Shown in pieces: positions 46,596 to 54,619 of a stretch of 64,000 bases of DNA (position 1 is its first letter; each line of letters starts with the position of its first letter). The notes below the pieces were generated by a model. It was given only the letters and a program-made list of their open reading frames with translations. It was not told the origin of the DNA and made no database searches. Position numbers and translations under genes: made by a program. This DNA is from Paracoccus chinensis (GTDB taxonomy: Bacteria; Pseudomonadota; Alphaproteobacteria; Rhodobacterales; Rhodobacteraceae), in the NCBI RefSeq assembly GCF_900102885.1, contig NZ_FNGE01000007.1, positions 124,001-188,000 of the forward strand, in the 5' to 3' direction.

Positions 46596-48457
46596 GTCTC
46601 GTCCTCCCGCCGGCGCAGGGTGCCGGGCGCGCGGTTGAGCTTCGCGAGTTCACCCTCGGCCGTGGCGATGATGTCGGCCATGCCGATCTCGGCGGCCCCG
46701 CGGGCCGCGGCGCGATAGCCCGCCCCCAGCGCGATGTTGCGGATGTCGCCCCCGGTCGCGGCCAGTTGCGCCAGCCGGGCATGGTCGATCGCGCCCACCG
46801 GGGCCGTCGGCGGCATGACCCGCTTCCAGATCTCGCGACGTGCGGCGGCATCTGGGAAGGGGAAATGCACGACCACCGAGATCCGCCGCAGAAAGGCGTC
46901 GTCGATGGCGCCGGACAGGTTGGTCGTCATCACCGCCAGCCCCGGGAAGGCTTCCATCCGCTGCAGAAGGTAGCTGACTTCCATGTTGGCATAGCGATCG
47001 CGCCCGTCCTTGACGTCCACCCGCTTGGCGAAAAGCGCATCCGCCTCGTCGAACAGCAGCATCGCCCCGCCCCGCTCGGCCAGCGCGAAGATGCGGTCGA
47101 GGTTCTTCTCGGTCTCGCCGAGCCATTTGCTGAGAACCTGGCTGAGATCGACATGCAGCAGGTCCAGTTCCAGCTCGCTTGCCAGCACCTCGGCCGCAAG
47201 CGTCTTGCCGGTGCCCGAAGGCCCCGAGAACAGCGCGGTGACCCCGGTCCCCCGACCCGACGCGCCGAAGCCCCAGTGTTCGAGCACACGGGCCCGGTGC
47301 CGGACGCGGGCGGCGATGTCGTCCAGCGCGGCGCGCTGCGCCGGGCGCAGGGCAATGTCCTCGCGGCACAACCCGGGGCTCCGCCGCCGGGCGAGGCCGT
47401 CGCAGGCCGCGCGGGTCCGCAGCCGCGCCGCCTGCCGGATGGCGGCGGCGTCACCGCCCCCGGCGCCGATTTGGGCCAGGGCCTGCGCCCCCAGCGGGAA
47501 CTCGGCCGCGAGCCGGTCGATCTCGCCCTCTGCGATGTCTGGCGCGGCCCCGCGCCACAGGGCGCGGCGGCCGGCGAAGTCCATCGCCGGGCATTCGACC
47601 ACCCTTGCGGGCCGCCCGGGGCGGTGGTCCGGCTCGTCCGCCGACAGGACGAAGGCCGACTCGAGTGCCAAAGCCAGCGGGCCGATCCCGGGGCACGCGT
47701 GATCGAGCAGCGGCAGCATTCCCGTCAGCACCGTCTCGCGCTCGATCAGCCGCGCGAGCCTCAGCCGCGGTGCCGGGTCCTGGGGGACGTTCGGGCCGAA
47801 GCGCCAGACCGACCGGCCGGATCGCGCGGCCGCGCGGCGGGCGACGGCGTCGCGGTCCTCGGCGCAGCCGCCGACCAGCTGTGCCGGACCGTCGTCAAGG
47901 ACTTGGGCCAGCATCTCGGCGGCCAGTTCCTGCGCGGGCGCAAGCGGCACCGGCTCGCCCGCGCGCTCGCCCCAGGCCTCGAGCGCGCTGTCGGCGCTGC
48001 CCGCGCCCATCAGCGCGTGAAGCATCCGCGGGTCCAGCGACAGGGGCGCGTCGGCGATCAGGGGCGCCGCGTCGGCGTGAAGGAGCCTCCAGCGCAGCAG
48101 CGGCCGCTCGGGGGACAGGGCGCTCCAGTGCGGGGCGGTCAGGACGGCAAAGCCCAGACCGAAGCTGGGGCGCGGATCGCCGCCCGGCTGGCGGGCCCGC
48201 AGGGCCTCGCTGACGCCGGGATCGATCTCGGCGGCAAGCGCCAGCGCCATCAACTCGGTCTCGAAGATGCTGAGCCCGAAGCCCTCCGCGACCGCGGTGA
48301 CCAGCGGCGGCAGCCCGGTGGTCCCCGTGACCGGCGGAGCCTCGGTCTGCGGCACGGCGGGCCGGGGACCGGCCGCGTCGAGCCGGGCGCGCAACTCGGC
48401 GCACATCGCCCGCAGCAGGGCGCCATGGTCGCTGCGGATGACGGATTGCTCGGTCAT
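46592..48457 (-). CDS. CIS AAA+ ATPase (Afp15/Pvc15-like)
   Basis: The 621-residue protein has an N-terminal region of about 370 residues containing a degenerate ATPase-like half and then an AAA+ module: Walker A GPSGTGKT (412-419), Walker B MLLFDEADALF (about 466-476), sensor 1 TTN (511-513) and the arginine finger in FLRR (522-525). ATPases of this kind are universal in eCIS loci and are needed for particle assembly or cargo loading. It overlaps both neighbours by 4 bases. Confidence 0.88.
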   Translation of the reverse strand: MTEQSVIRSDHGALLRAMCAELRARLDAAGPRPAVPQTEAPPVTGTTGLPPLVTAVAEGFGLSIFETELMALALAAEIDPGVSEALRARQPGGDPRPSFGLGFAVLTAPHWSALSPERPLLRWRLLHADAAPLIADAPLSLDPRMLHALMGAGSADSALEAWGERAGEPVPLAPAQELAAEMLAQVLDDGPAQLVGGCAEDRDAVARRAAARSGRSVWRFGPNVPQDPAPRLRLARLIERETVLTGMLPLLDHACPGIGPLALALESAFVLSADEPDHRPGRPARVVECPAMDFAGRRALWRGAAPDIAEGEIDRLAAEFPLGAQALAQIGAGGGDAAAIRQAARLRTRAACDGLARRRSPGLCREDIALRPAQRAALDDIAARVRHRARVLEHWGFGASGRGTGVTALFSGPSGTGKTLAAEVLASELELDLLHVDLSQVLSKWLGETEKNLDRIFALAERGGAMLLFDEADALFAKRVDVKDGRDRYANMEVSYLLQRMEAFPGLAVMTTNLSGAIDDAFLRRISVVVHFPFPDAAARREIWKRVMPPTAPVGAIDHARLAQLAATGGDIRNIALGAGYRAAARGAAEIGMADIIATAEGELAKLNRAPGTLRRREDET

Positions 48458-49779
48458 GCCGGCACCGTGACGCTTGCGGCCGGGTCGAATTCCGGTGGGC
48501 GCGGCAGGAAGTCCGGCCCGACAGGGGGCAGGTCGCGCAGGGTGAACCAGCTGTCCACGCCGTCCACCCTCAGCCAGGCGAGGTAGCTTCCCGCGGCCAT
48601 GTCGGCAAGATCGAAATGCGCGGTTGCGGCCTGGCTTGCGCCCAGCGGGTCCGCCGTCGCGGTCTGGCTGCCGACGGTCAGCAGGATCTCCTGCCCTTCG
48701 CGCAGTTCTGGCCGGACCGTCAGGTCCACCGAGACCGCGGCGGCGGCATGGGTCACCGTCGCCCCGGCCAGATCGGGCGCGGGAGCGATCATCAGGGGCC
48801 AGGCGTTGCTGTCGCGCTCGGGCTCGCCCGGGCGCTGCACGCGCAGGGTCAGCAGTGCCGGACCTGCCGCCCAGGCCGCGCGGCTCGCGGGTGTGTCGGG
48901 AATGGTGAAGCTCGCCAGCCGCGCGCTGTTGCCGGGGTCGGGGGAAAGCGTCAGCGGCTCGGCCAGGCGCGCATGGACGATCCGCGCCTCGACAAGCGTT
49001 CCCATCAGGTTGCGCCCCTCGACCACGAAGCTGTCGCCCAGCCGCACGCTCGGCTGCCGTTCCGGCGTGATCAGCCGGGTGATCGCCGGCAGGGGCGGCA
49101 GCATGGCGGGAAACACCGACGCGCCCCGGTTGTCCCGGCCGATCCGAAGGACGGGGCGGGTGATCCGGGCAGGCAGCTCGCTTTCGATCAGGACCACCGA
49201 GACAAGATAGGCCGTCGTCGGGCGGTATTGCGTCTGCATCGCCGTCCAGATCCGGGACACCTCCTCGGTCGTCAGGTAATCCTCGATGATCTTCACCTGC
49301 TCGATCTGCTCGGCAAGGCCCGATCCGTCGAGCGCCTCGAGCGCCGGGGGCAGACCGCCCGAAACGGACGGCGCCGGACTGAGGGCGCGGGTGATCTGGG
49401 CCCGGGTCAGGATCGGGTTCTCGTGCAGGGTGCGCATGGCGAAGCCCAGCAGGATCTCGGCCTGCAGGTCGTCATAGCCGAAGGCGGTCACCAGATAATG
49501 CAGGTCCAGCGCCAAGAGCGGCGGCCGGACCATCTCGCCGCGCGGGTTGCGCACCGGCAGTTCGTGATTGCGCCAGCCGGTGTTGGGCGTGACGTTATAA
49601 AGAAAGACGTTCAGCGTCGGGGTGGCGTCGGTCACCACCGTCTGCAGCCGGTCCGGCGGCAGCGCGCGCACGTTGATGGCGGCGCCCACGGCAGCCGCCA
49701 CGTCATGATCGACCACGCCCTCGTTCAGCAGGTCCTGCAACACCCGGGTGACCCCGGCGAGGGCCAGCGCGCTGGTCAT
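48454..49779 (-). CDS. DUF4255 protein (Afp16/Pvc16-like tail terminator), extended C-terminus
   Basis: The 441-residue protein has the Pvc16 N-terminal DUF4255 domain in about its first 200 residues (VFLYNVTPNTGWRNHELPV, then PPLLALDLHYLVTAFG and ILLGFAMRTLHENPIL). This family caps tube and sheath and sets the end of the shaft. About 240 further residues (immunoglobulin-like beta-sandwich strands such as LGDSFVVEGRNLMGTLVEAR) extend beyond the minimal domain. 4-base overlaps on both sides. Confidence 0.85.
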   Translation of the reverse strand: MTSALALAGVTRVLQDLLNEGVVDHDVAAAVGAAINVRALPPDRLQTVVTDATPTLNVFLYNVTPNTGWRNHELPVRNPRGEMVRPPLLALDLHYLVTAFGYDDLQAEILLGFAMRTLHENPILTRAQITRALSPAPSVSGGLPPALEALDGSGLAEQIEQVKIIEDYLTTEEVSRIWTAMQTQYRPTTAYLVSVVLIESELPARITRPVLRIGRDNRGASVFPAMLPPLPAITRLITPERQPSVRLGDSFVVEGRNLMGTLVEARIVHARLAEPLTLSPDPGNSARLASFTIPDTPASRAAWAAGPALLTLRVQRPGEPERDSNAWPLMIAPAPDLAGATVTHAAAAVSVDLTVRPELREGQEILLTVGSQTATADPLGASQAATAHFDLADMAAGSYLAWLRVDGVDSWFTLRDLPPVGPDFLPRPPEFDPAASVTVPA

Positions 49780-50465
49780 CCGAGCTCTCCACGCCGCGCG
49801 GCGAGATAGTCGCCCAGGGAGAGCAGCGGTCCGGGACGGGCTGCAGGCGAGGATGAAGGCCCCGGTCGCGGCGCCGGACCCGCTGGCAGCGCGCCGACCA
49901 GGTCGATGCGGCCGATCTCGAGATGGATTTCGACGGTCTCGGCTTCCTGGACCTGCGCCGCCGGGACAGGCGTCGCGCGGGGGGAAGCGGGCGCTGCATG
50001 GACCAAAGGCGGAGAGATGAAGGATGGCGTTGGCCCCGGCACGGTCCGCTGCTGTGCCAAGGGCGGGGCGGATGGCCCGAATCCGGCAGTGAGGGGGTTC
50101 GCGGCGCGGGAGGCGCGTGGAAGTTCGGGCCGCGCCGCCGTCGGGACGGCACCGGGAGGTTGCGGTTCGTGCCGGGCAGCGGCAGGTGGCGGCCGGGGCA
50201 CCGCGGTCTGGGGGAGGGAATCCGCGGGCACTGGCGGCCCGAGAGGCGGGACCGGCGTTGTGGCACGCGCTTGCCGGATGGCCGTTGGCCGCGAAGGCGG
50301 CGTGGACGGTTCGGCCAGTTCCTCCTCGACCTCCGCGGGCTCATTCACGGGTTCGGGCGTCATCTGCCCCCATGGCGGATGGTCCAGTTCGGCGGCGGCT
50401 GATGGGGCGTTCTCGATGGCGGGCGGGGCAAGGGCGCGGTCCAGAAGGCGTTCGAGAAACATCAC
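49776..50465 (-). CDS. proline-rich CIS locus protein with conserved C-terminal motif
   Basis: The 229-residue protein is mostly Pro/Ala/Arg-rich and likely disordered (about 30-180). A structured-looking end follows: VEIHLEIGRIDLVGAL (about 182-197) and LLSLGDYLAARRG close to the C-terminus. The pattern of a short beta strand motif plus LSLxDYLxxR is, from memory, common in small proteins of other eCIS loci. Start GTG at 50465 gives a GTGA overlap with the upstream gene; ATG at 50462 is the alternative. Confidence 0.65.
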   Translation of the reverse strand: MMFLERLLDRALAPPAIENAPSAAAELDHPPWGQMTPEPVNEPAEVEEELAEPSTPPSRPTAIRQARATTPVPPLGPPVPADSLPQTAVPRPPPAAARHEPQPPGAVPTAARPELPRASRAANPLTAGFGPSAPPLAQQRTVPGPTPSFISPPLVHAAPASPRATPVPAAQVQEAETVEIHLEIGRIDLVGALPAGPAPRPGPSSSPAARPGPLLSLGDYLAARRGELG

Positions 50466-51172
50466 AGCCCCCCGATCAGCAGGTATTCCCTTCGACGGCG
50501 TGGCGGTACCGCAAGGATCTCGGCCTCGCTCCAGCCATAGGCGGTTGCCAGATGGTGCACCTCGCGCAGCAGCCGCCGCGCCGCGAGGAGGATGTCACCC
50601 CACAGGCAGGCGGCGATGTCGAAAGGGGCGTCCCACGCCGTTCCGCAGTCCGGGCAGGTCAGCGTCAGGACGATTTCCGCATCGGGATCGGCCTCGTGCA
50701 GCGCCACTGACGCGGCCTCGACCAGCGCGGGCGGCAGCGGATCGGGCAAGGGGTCGAGCGCGCATCTGCGCACCAGCGCCTCGACGCGCCCCGAGGCAGG
50801 CCCGGCCAGCACCCGCGCGATGTCGCGGGTGGTCGGCGGCCGCAGCCGCAACGTGCCGCCTTTCATGCGGACCAGGGCCAGTTCGGCGGGCGGGGCCTCG
50901 GCCTGCATTCGGTCCAGGTCCAGATCCAGCTCGACCCGCGCGGCGCATCGGGGGCAGTTGGCGGCGCAGCGCATCCGGCTGCCGAAAAGCCGCTGCCGAA
51001 GCTCGATCAGGGCCCGGTCGCGGCGGCCCACCGGCAGGCTGTCCGCAGGATCGCCCACCTCGCCCATGCCCGCGCGCAGGGCGTCAAGCAGCACCGCCGG
51101 CCGCAGCGGCTGCGGCGCGGTCCCGACGCGGTCCCAGACCTCCAGCAGCGCGCTTTCGGCGAGTGGGGTCAT
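50462..51172 (-). CDS. T4-like baseplate hub assembly chaperone, zinc-binding
   Basis: The 236-residue protein has two Cys clusters, C-x3-CPRC (CAANCPRC) near residue 70 and CPDC (TCPDCGTAWDAPFDI) near 175, which would form a split zinc ribbon. An acidic helix follows and the end is YLLIGGL. This layout matches the T4 baseplate-protein/hub-chaperone family found beside tube genes in CIS loci. It overlaps the tube gene by 4 bases. Confidence 0.72.
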   Translation of the reverse strand: MTPLAESALLEVWDRVGTAPQPLRPAVLLDALRAGMGEVGDPADSLPVGRRDRALIELRQRLFGSRMRCAANCPRCAARVELDLDLDRMQAEAPPAELALVRMKGGTLRLRPPTTRDIARVLAGPASGRVEALVRRCALDPLPDPLPPALVEAASVALHEADPDAEIVLTLTCPDCGTAWDAPFDIAACLWGDILLAARRLLREVHHLATAYGWSEAEILAVPPRRRREYLLIGGL

Positions 51173-51696
51173 GCCGCCGGCTCCTGGAACGAAGGCTCGC
51201 GCGGCTCGGGCACGTCCTCGTCCACCTCCCAGCCCTCGTTCTCGATCTTGATCGACTGGATGGCGGTTGCCGAGGACGACGCCGACAGGTCAGGCAGCGC
51301 CCGGAACTCGCTGACCCAGGCGCGATAGATCTTGTAGGCCAGCGCCAGCTGTCCGGCCTCGTTGAAGAAGTTCAGGATGATGTCCTTGCGGAAATCGGCC
51401 AGCGACGATTCCGCCCCCGGACCGGCGCCGAAGTTCCAGACCTTGTTGGCCCAGCGCAGGAAGGCCGTGTCATGGGTCACGCCGCGTTCCAGCGTGATCG
51501 GGGCGAAGGTGGTCTGCCCCGGCATCTTGCGCGGGGTCGCGGGGTCGCCACCTTCGCGGAACTCGATCACCGAGGTGGTGCGGGTCAGCGCCGTGACCTT
51601 GCTGAGGCCGGCGACGGTTTCGCCGTCGATGACGACCTGAAAGCGGAAGTCCTTGTAGGGATCGAACCTCTGCGCGTTGACGGTGAAACGGGGCAT
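51169..51696 (-). CDS. CIS inner tube protein (gp19-like)
   Basis: The 175-residue protein has DPYKDFRFQVVIDGETVAGL, VIEFREGGDPATPRKMPG, and ITLERGVTHDTAFLRWANKV, the gp19/Hcp-like tube fold used by phage tails and eCIS. It has a Glu/Pro-rich C-terminal tail beyond the fold. It polymerises inside the sheath. Located 10 bases after the sheath gene, so one transcript. Confidence 0.92.
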   Translation of the reverse strand: MPRFTVNAQRFDPYKDFRFQVVIDGETVAGLSKVTALTRTTSVIEFREGGDPATPRKMPGQTTFAPITLERGVTHDTAFLRWANKVWNFGAGPGAESSLADFRKDIILNFFNEAGQLALAYKIYRAWVSEFRALPDLSASSSATAIQSIKIENEGWEVDEDVPEPREPSFQEPAA

Positions 51697-51706
51697 GGCC
51701 CTCTCC

Positions 51707-53677
51707 TCAGGTCTCGGCCTGCAGGTTCATCAGCTGCAGGCTCAGGATCACGAACTCCGCCGGTTTCAGCGGGGCGAAGCCGACCAGCACGTTGACGATG
51801 CCCAGATCGATGTCGGCTTGCGGGTTTGTCTCGGCGTCGCACTTGACGAAGAAGGCATCGCGCGGGCTTGCGCCCTGAAAGGCGCCCTGCCGGAACAGGC
51901 GCGACATGAAGGATGTCGCCGCCAGCCGGATCTGCGCCCACAGCCGCTCGTCATTCGGCTCGAACACCGCGAACTGCAGGCCGCGCAGCAGCGAGGCCTC
52001 GATGTTCAGCGCGGTCCGGCGGACGGGGATATAGCGCCAGTCGGGCGACAGGATGTTCGACCCTTCAAGCGTGCGCGCGCCCCAGACCAGCGTTCCGATG
52101 TTGTCGAAGACCCGGATCGCGTTCAGCCCTTCGGGGTTGATGAGCCCGTTTTCGGGATCGGTCAGCCGATAGTCGAGGTCGCCCACCCCGCGGATGCTGG
52201 CGACGATACCGGCGGGCGCCCGGAACACGCCGAAAGCGCCGTCGGTGCGGGCATAGATGCCGGCTACCGCGCCGGAGGGCCCGACGCTGCGCAGCCGGTT
52301 GCCGTCCAGCGGATCGGCGATGCGCAGCCGCGGAAAGTAGGCCGCGGCGTTGCGGTGCCTCAGCCCCGCCGCCGCCAGGTCGCCGATCCAGCCCAGCGCG
52401 TCGTCGATGGTGTCGACGTCGGGCGGCGGGTCGATCAGCAGGAAGGCGAAGCGCTCTTCGCAATAGGGTTCGGCGGCGGCCATCACCTGGGTCAGGTTGG
52501 TGATCGCCCCCGGCCCGTCCAGGCGCGAGGCCTCGGGAATGCAGAGGATGTTGAACACGTCCGCCGCTTCCAGCGCGAAGATGCCGCTGCGCGCCGCGCG
52601 GCTGCCGGCAAGCGCAAGCGCCGTGGCGCCGGTATCATCGACCCCGGGGGTGGCCGCGCCGCGGAACGCGGTGGCCGGGCTGCCGCTGCCCACGACATAC
52701 TGCTGCACGTTCTCGGTCACCCCGCCGCCGACAAGGCCGATGTTGGCGCCAAGATCGCCGGTGGTGTCGGCAAAGGAGACCACAGCCTCGGGGTCGTAGT
52801 CGGCGCCGGTGCGCCCAAGAAGCACCCGCAGGGCGCCGCCTGCCAGTTGCACCGAGGCCTGCGACCACATCATGTCGGTCGGCCGGGCTGCCCGGATCAG
52901 GCTTTCCAGCAGCGACCGCGCCTGACCCATCGTCGCAGGCATGTCCGCCGCCGGGATGGCAAGCGGTTCGGTGACCCCGCCCGTCCCCGTGGTCACGGTC
53001 ATCTCGATCTCGCTGTCCCCCGCCGCCGCGGCGCCGGGGTCGGCCCCGCCGAACCCCTGCGTCCCGGTGGGCACCGGCCGGTTCGCAGAGGCGCCCTGCG
53101 TCAGTTGGATCATGGTCGAGCCGTCATTGACCACCGGCACCGCATAGTTGGCAGCGGTCGTCGTCATGCTGAGATTGCGGAAGGTTTCCGTCCGCAGCAC
53201 CAGAGACCGGCCGGCCTCTCGCCGCACCTCGCTGACGGAAAGATTGAACTCGGTGACCGGGTCCGACGCGGCATGATCGACGTCGATCCTAAGGTTGTCC
53301 CCCCATCGGCCGGGGTTCTCGACGGAAGCGTCGCCGATCTGCTGTCCGGCGGTGGCGGTCAGCGCGGTCACATTGGCGTCGTCCTGCAGGATCACGTCCG
53401 AAGCACCGCCGCCCGGGGCGACCCGCACGATCAAGGCGTCGCCGCCGCCGTTCTGAAAGAATTGCGCGACGGCATAAGTGGTCTCGCGGTCGCGGTCGAG
53501 GCCGCCGAAGCTGCGCTCGAAGTCGCCCTGGTTGAAGATGCGGACCGGCACGTTCTGCGGCCCGCGGCCGAAGCGACCCACGAATGCGGTAACCGAGGTC
53601 GGCAGGCCGGCAATCGTGCGGGCGCCGCTGGGCAATTCCTGCAAATAGACGCCGGGATAGGTCGGATTGACTGGCAT
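51707..53677 (-). CDS. CIS contractile sheath protein
   Basis: The 656-residue protein has the sheath N-terminus YPGVYLQELPSGARTIAGL then SVTAFVGRFGRGP, the LTQ-like region and the conserved end FVKCDAETNPQADIDLGIVN then GFAPLKPAEFVILSLQL, which forms the handshake strands between subunits. A large variable insertion (about 150-330) decorates the outside. It is the first gene of the operon, with GAGG upstream of the ATG at 53677. Confidence 0.93.
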   Translation of the reverse strand: MPVNPTYPGVYLQELPSGARTIAGLPTSVTAFVGRFGRGPQNVPVRIFNQGDFERSFGGLDRDRETTYAVAQFFQNGGGDALIVRVAPGGGASDVILQDDANVTALTATAGQQIGDASVENPGRWGDNLRIDVDHAASDPVTEFNLSVSEVRREAGRSLVLRTETFRNLSMTTTAANYAVPVVNDGSTMIQLTQGASANRPVPTGTQGFGGADPGAAAAGDSEIEMTVTTGTGGVTEPLAIPAADMPATMGQARSLLESLIRAARPTDMMWSQASVQLAGGALRVLLGRTGADYDPEAVVSFADTTGDLGANIGLVGGGVTENVQQYVVGSGSPATAFRGAATPGVDDTGATALALAGSRAARSGIFALEAADVFNILCIPEASRLDGPGAITNLTQVMAAAEPYCEERFAFLLIDPPPDVDTIDDALGWIGDLAAAGLRHRNAAAYFPRLRIADPLDGNRLRSVGPSGAVAGIYARTDGAFGVFRAPAGIVASIRGVGDLDYRLTDPENGLINPEGLNAIRVFDNIGTLVWGARTLEGSNILSPDWRYIPVRRTALNIEASLLRGLQFAVFEPNDERLWAQIRLAATSFMSRLFRQGAFQGASPRDAFFVKCDAETNPQADIDLGIVNVLVGFAPLKPAEFVILSLQLMNLQAET

Positions 53678-53740
53678 GGTGGCCTCGCCTCAGGAGAGTT
53701 GCGATTTCCCGGTCCGTAGGTCTGCCGAAAGAAATGAACT

Positions 53741-53757
53741 CTGCACGAATGGTGCAG
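53741..53757. promoter_or_regulatory. hairpin/palindrome upstream of the sheath gene
   Basis: CTGCAC (53741-53746) and GTGCAG (53752-53757) are perfect arms around GAATG, about 65 bases before the sheath start. It would be in the 5' leader or act as an operator. No regulator gene is adjacent. Confidence 0.4.
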
Positions 53758-53929
53758 TCGCGCCATCTCGAGGGACAGTGGCGGCGGGCTCCAGTTCCGG
53801 TGTTTATGCTATTCCTGCGACGTGATTCGCGCAACAAGAGGTTGTCCCTTCGGCCGGGGCAACCATGTTTGGCCCGTTTCTGCCAGCTCAGGATGGCCTC
53901 GGATTGGTTTCTCGTGTCGTCTGGCTGGT

Positions 53930-53966
53930 TGTATAAAACCCATGACAGCAACCGCGAAAATTTTCG
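53930..53966 (-). promoter_or_regulatory. candidate promoter with palindrome for the CIS operon
   Basis: On the minus strand TATACA (53935-53930) resembles a -10 element. A perfect 12-base palindrome CGAAAATTTTCG (53955-53966) lies where a -35 region or operator would be, about 250 bases upstream of the sheath start. The -35 match itself is poor, so an activator-dependent promoter is possible. By eye only. Confidence 0.3.
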
Positions 53967-54316
53967 GGACATTTGCGCTGCATGATCCGCCAATTCGAAG
54001 ATCAATTACGCTCCCGGCCGGTAGATTTCCAATCTGCAGCCGTAAGGTGATTCACATCCGCAGCACTGCGGAGGCCGATCCTATGAGAATCCACCTGCGT
54101 CAGGTCGCATACTCTCTGCGCAGAAAGGAGAAGACCAGGGCCATTCGGTGACCCCAAGATCTGCGCTTTCGAAGCGCAACCGGATCGCTGCCGAGCGATT
54201 GAATGTCGAGATCGAAGGGTCAGCAAAGCCTGTCAAACAAGGTCTGGAAGGCGTAAAACCACCTTGAAAGCGCCAGCCCTGCGGCCGCCTGTCTTCTTGA
54301 ACTGCCTTGAGAAGAA

Positions 54317-54392
54317 TGGTGCCCGGAGACGGATTTGAACCGCCGACACGCGGATTTTCAATCCGCTGCTCTACCAACTGAGCTATCCGGGC
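54317..54392 (-). tRNA. tRNA-Phe (GAA)
   Basis: The 76-base gene on the minus strand has acceptor GCCCGGA pairing with TCCGGGC, a D-arm TAGCTCAGTTGG, an anticodon loop TTGAAAA (anticodon GAA) on the GCGGA/TCCGC stem, T-loop TTCAAAT and an encoded CCA end. The 3' end faces the CIS locus. Confidence 0.97.
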
Positions 54393-54460
54393 ACTCGGGG
54401 GCGGCTGCCCTCGGGTGGGGCGTTCCTAGACAAGCCGGGCGCGGCTGTCCAGAGCGAAAA

Positions 54461-54619
54461 TCAAGTCTCGTCGTCGCGGGGCGGGGTGTCGCCTGCAGGC
54501 TCGCCCGGGATCGCATAATCGCCGCGCAGCCAGCGGGCGAGGTCCACGTCCGCGCAGCGCTTGGAACAGAAGGGGCGATAGGCCGGGACCGTGGGCTTGC
54601 CGCAGATGGGACAGGTCAT
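54461..54619 (-). CDS. yacG: DNA gyrase inhibitor YacG (zinc ribbon)
   Basis: The 52-residue protein has the four zinc cysteines MTCPICGK and [15 protein letters not shown], as in YacG. YacG binds gyrase and blocks DNA binding. The start overlaps the RNase E/G stop by 4 bases (ATGA). Small size hides it from simple ORF scans. Confidence 0.9.
   Translation of the reverse strand: MTCPICGKPTVPAYRPFCSKRCADVDLARWLRGDYAIPGEPAGDTPPRDDET

Larger units (their letters stand above)
53678..54316. other. 639-base non-coding region between the CIS operon and tRNA-Phe
   Basis: No convincing gene. Frames here lack family-like sequence and ribosome sites. It holds several hairpins: CTGCAC/GTGCAG (53741-53757), CCGCAG/CTGCGG (54058-54071), TGCGCTT/AAGCGCA (54162-54178) and ATCGCT/AGCGAT (54184-54199). 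By eye it looks less GC-rich than the flanks. It may carry operon control, an unannotated RNA or a remnant of an integration junction. Confidence 0.6.

Noticed and set aside
29794..53677. Interpretation as a type VI secretion system
   Set aside because: No TssJ/L/M membrane complex, no ClpV and no Hcp/VgrG pair of T6SS type; the sheath is one 656-residue chain and the DUF4255, AAA+ and DUF4157 genes are eCIS marks.
29794..53677. Interpretation as a P2- or Mu-like prophage
   Set aside because: No integrase, capsid, portal, terminase, holin or endolysin genes are visible in or next to the block.
53734..53985. 83-codon plus-strand frame upstream of the sheath gene
   Set aside because: No ribosome site, no family-like sequence, and it lies in the presumed control region of the CIS operon.
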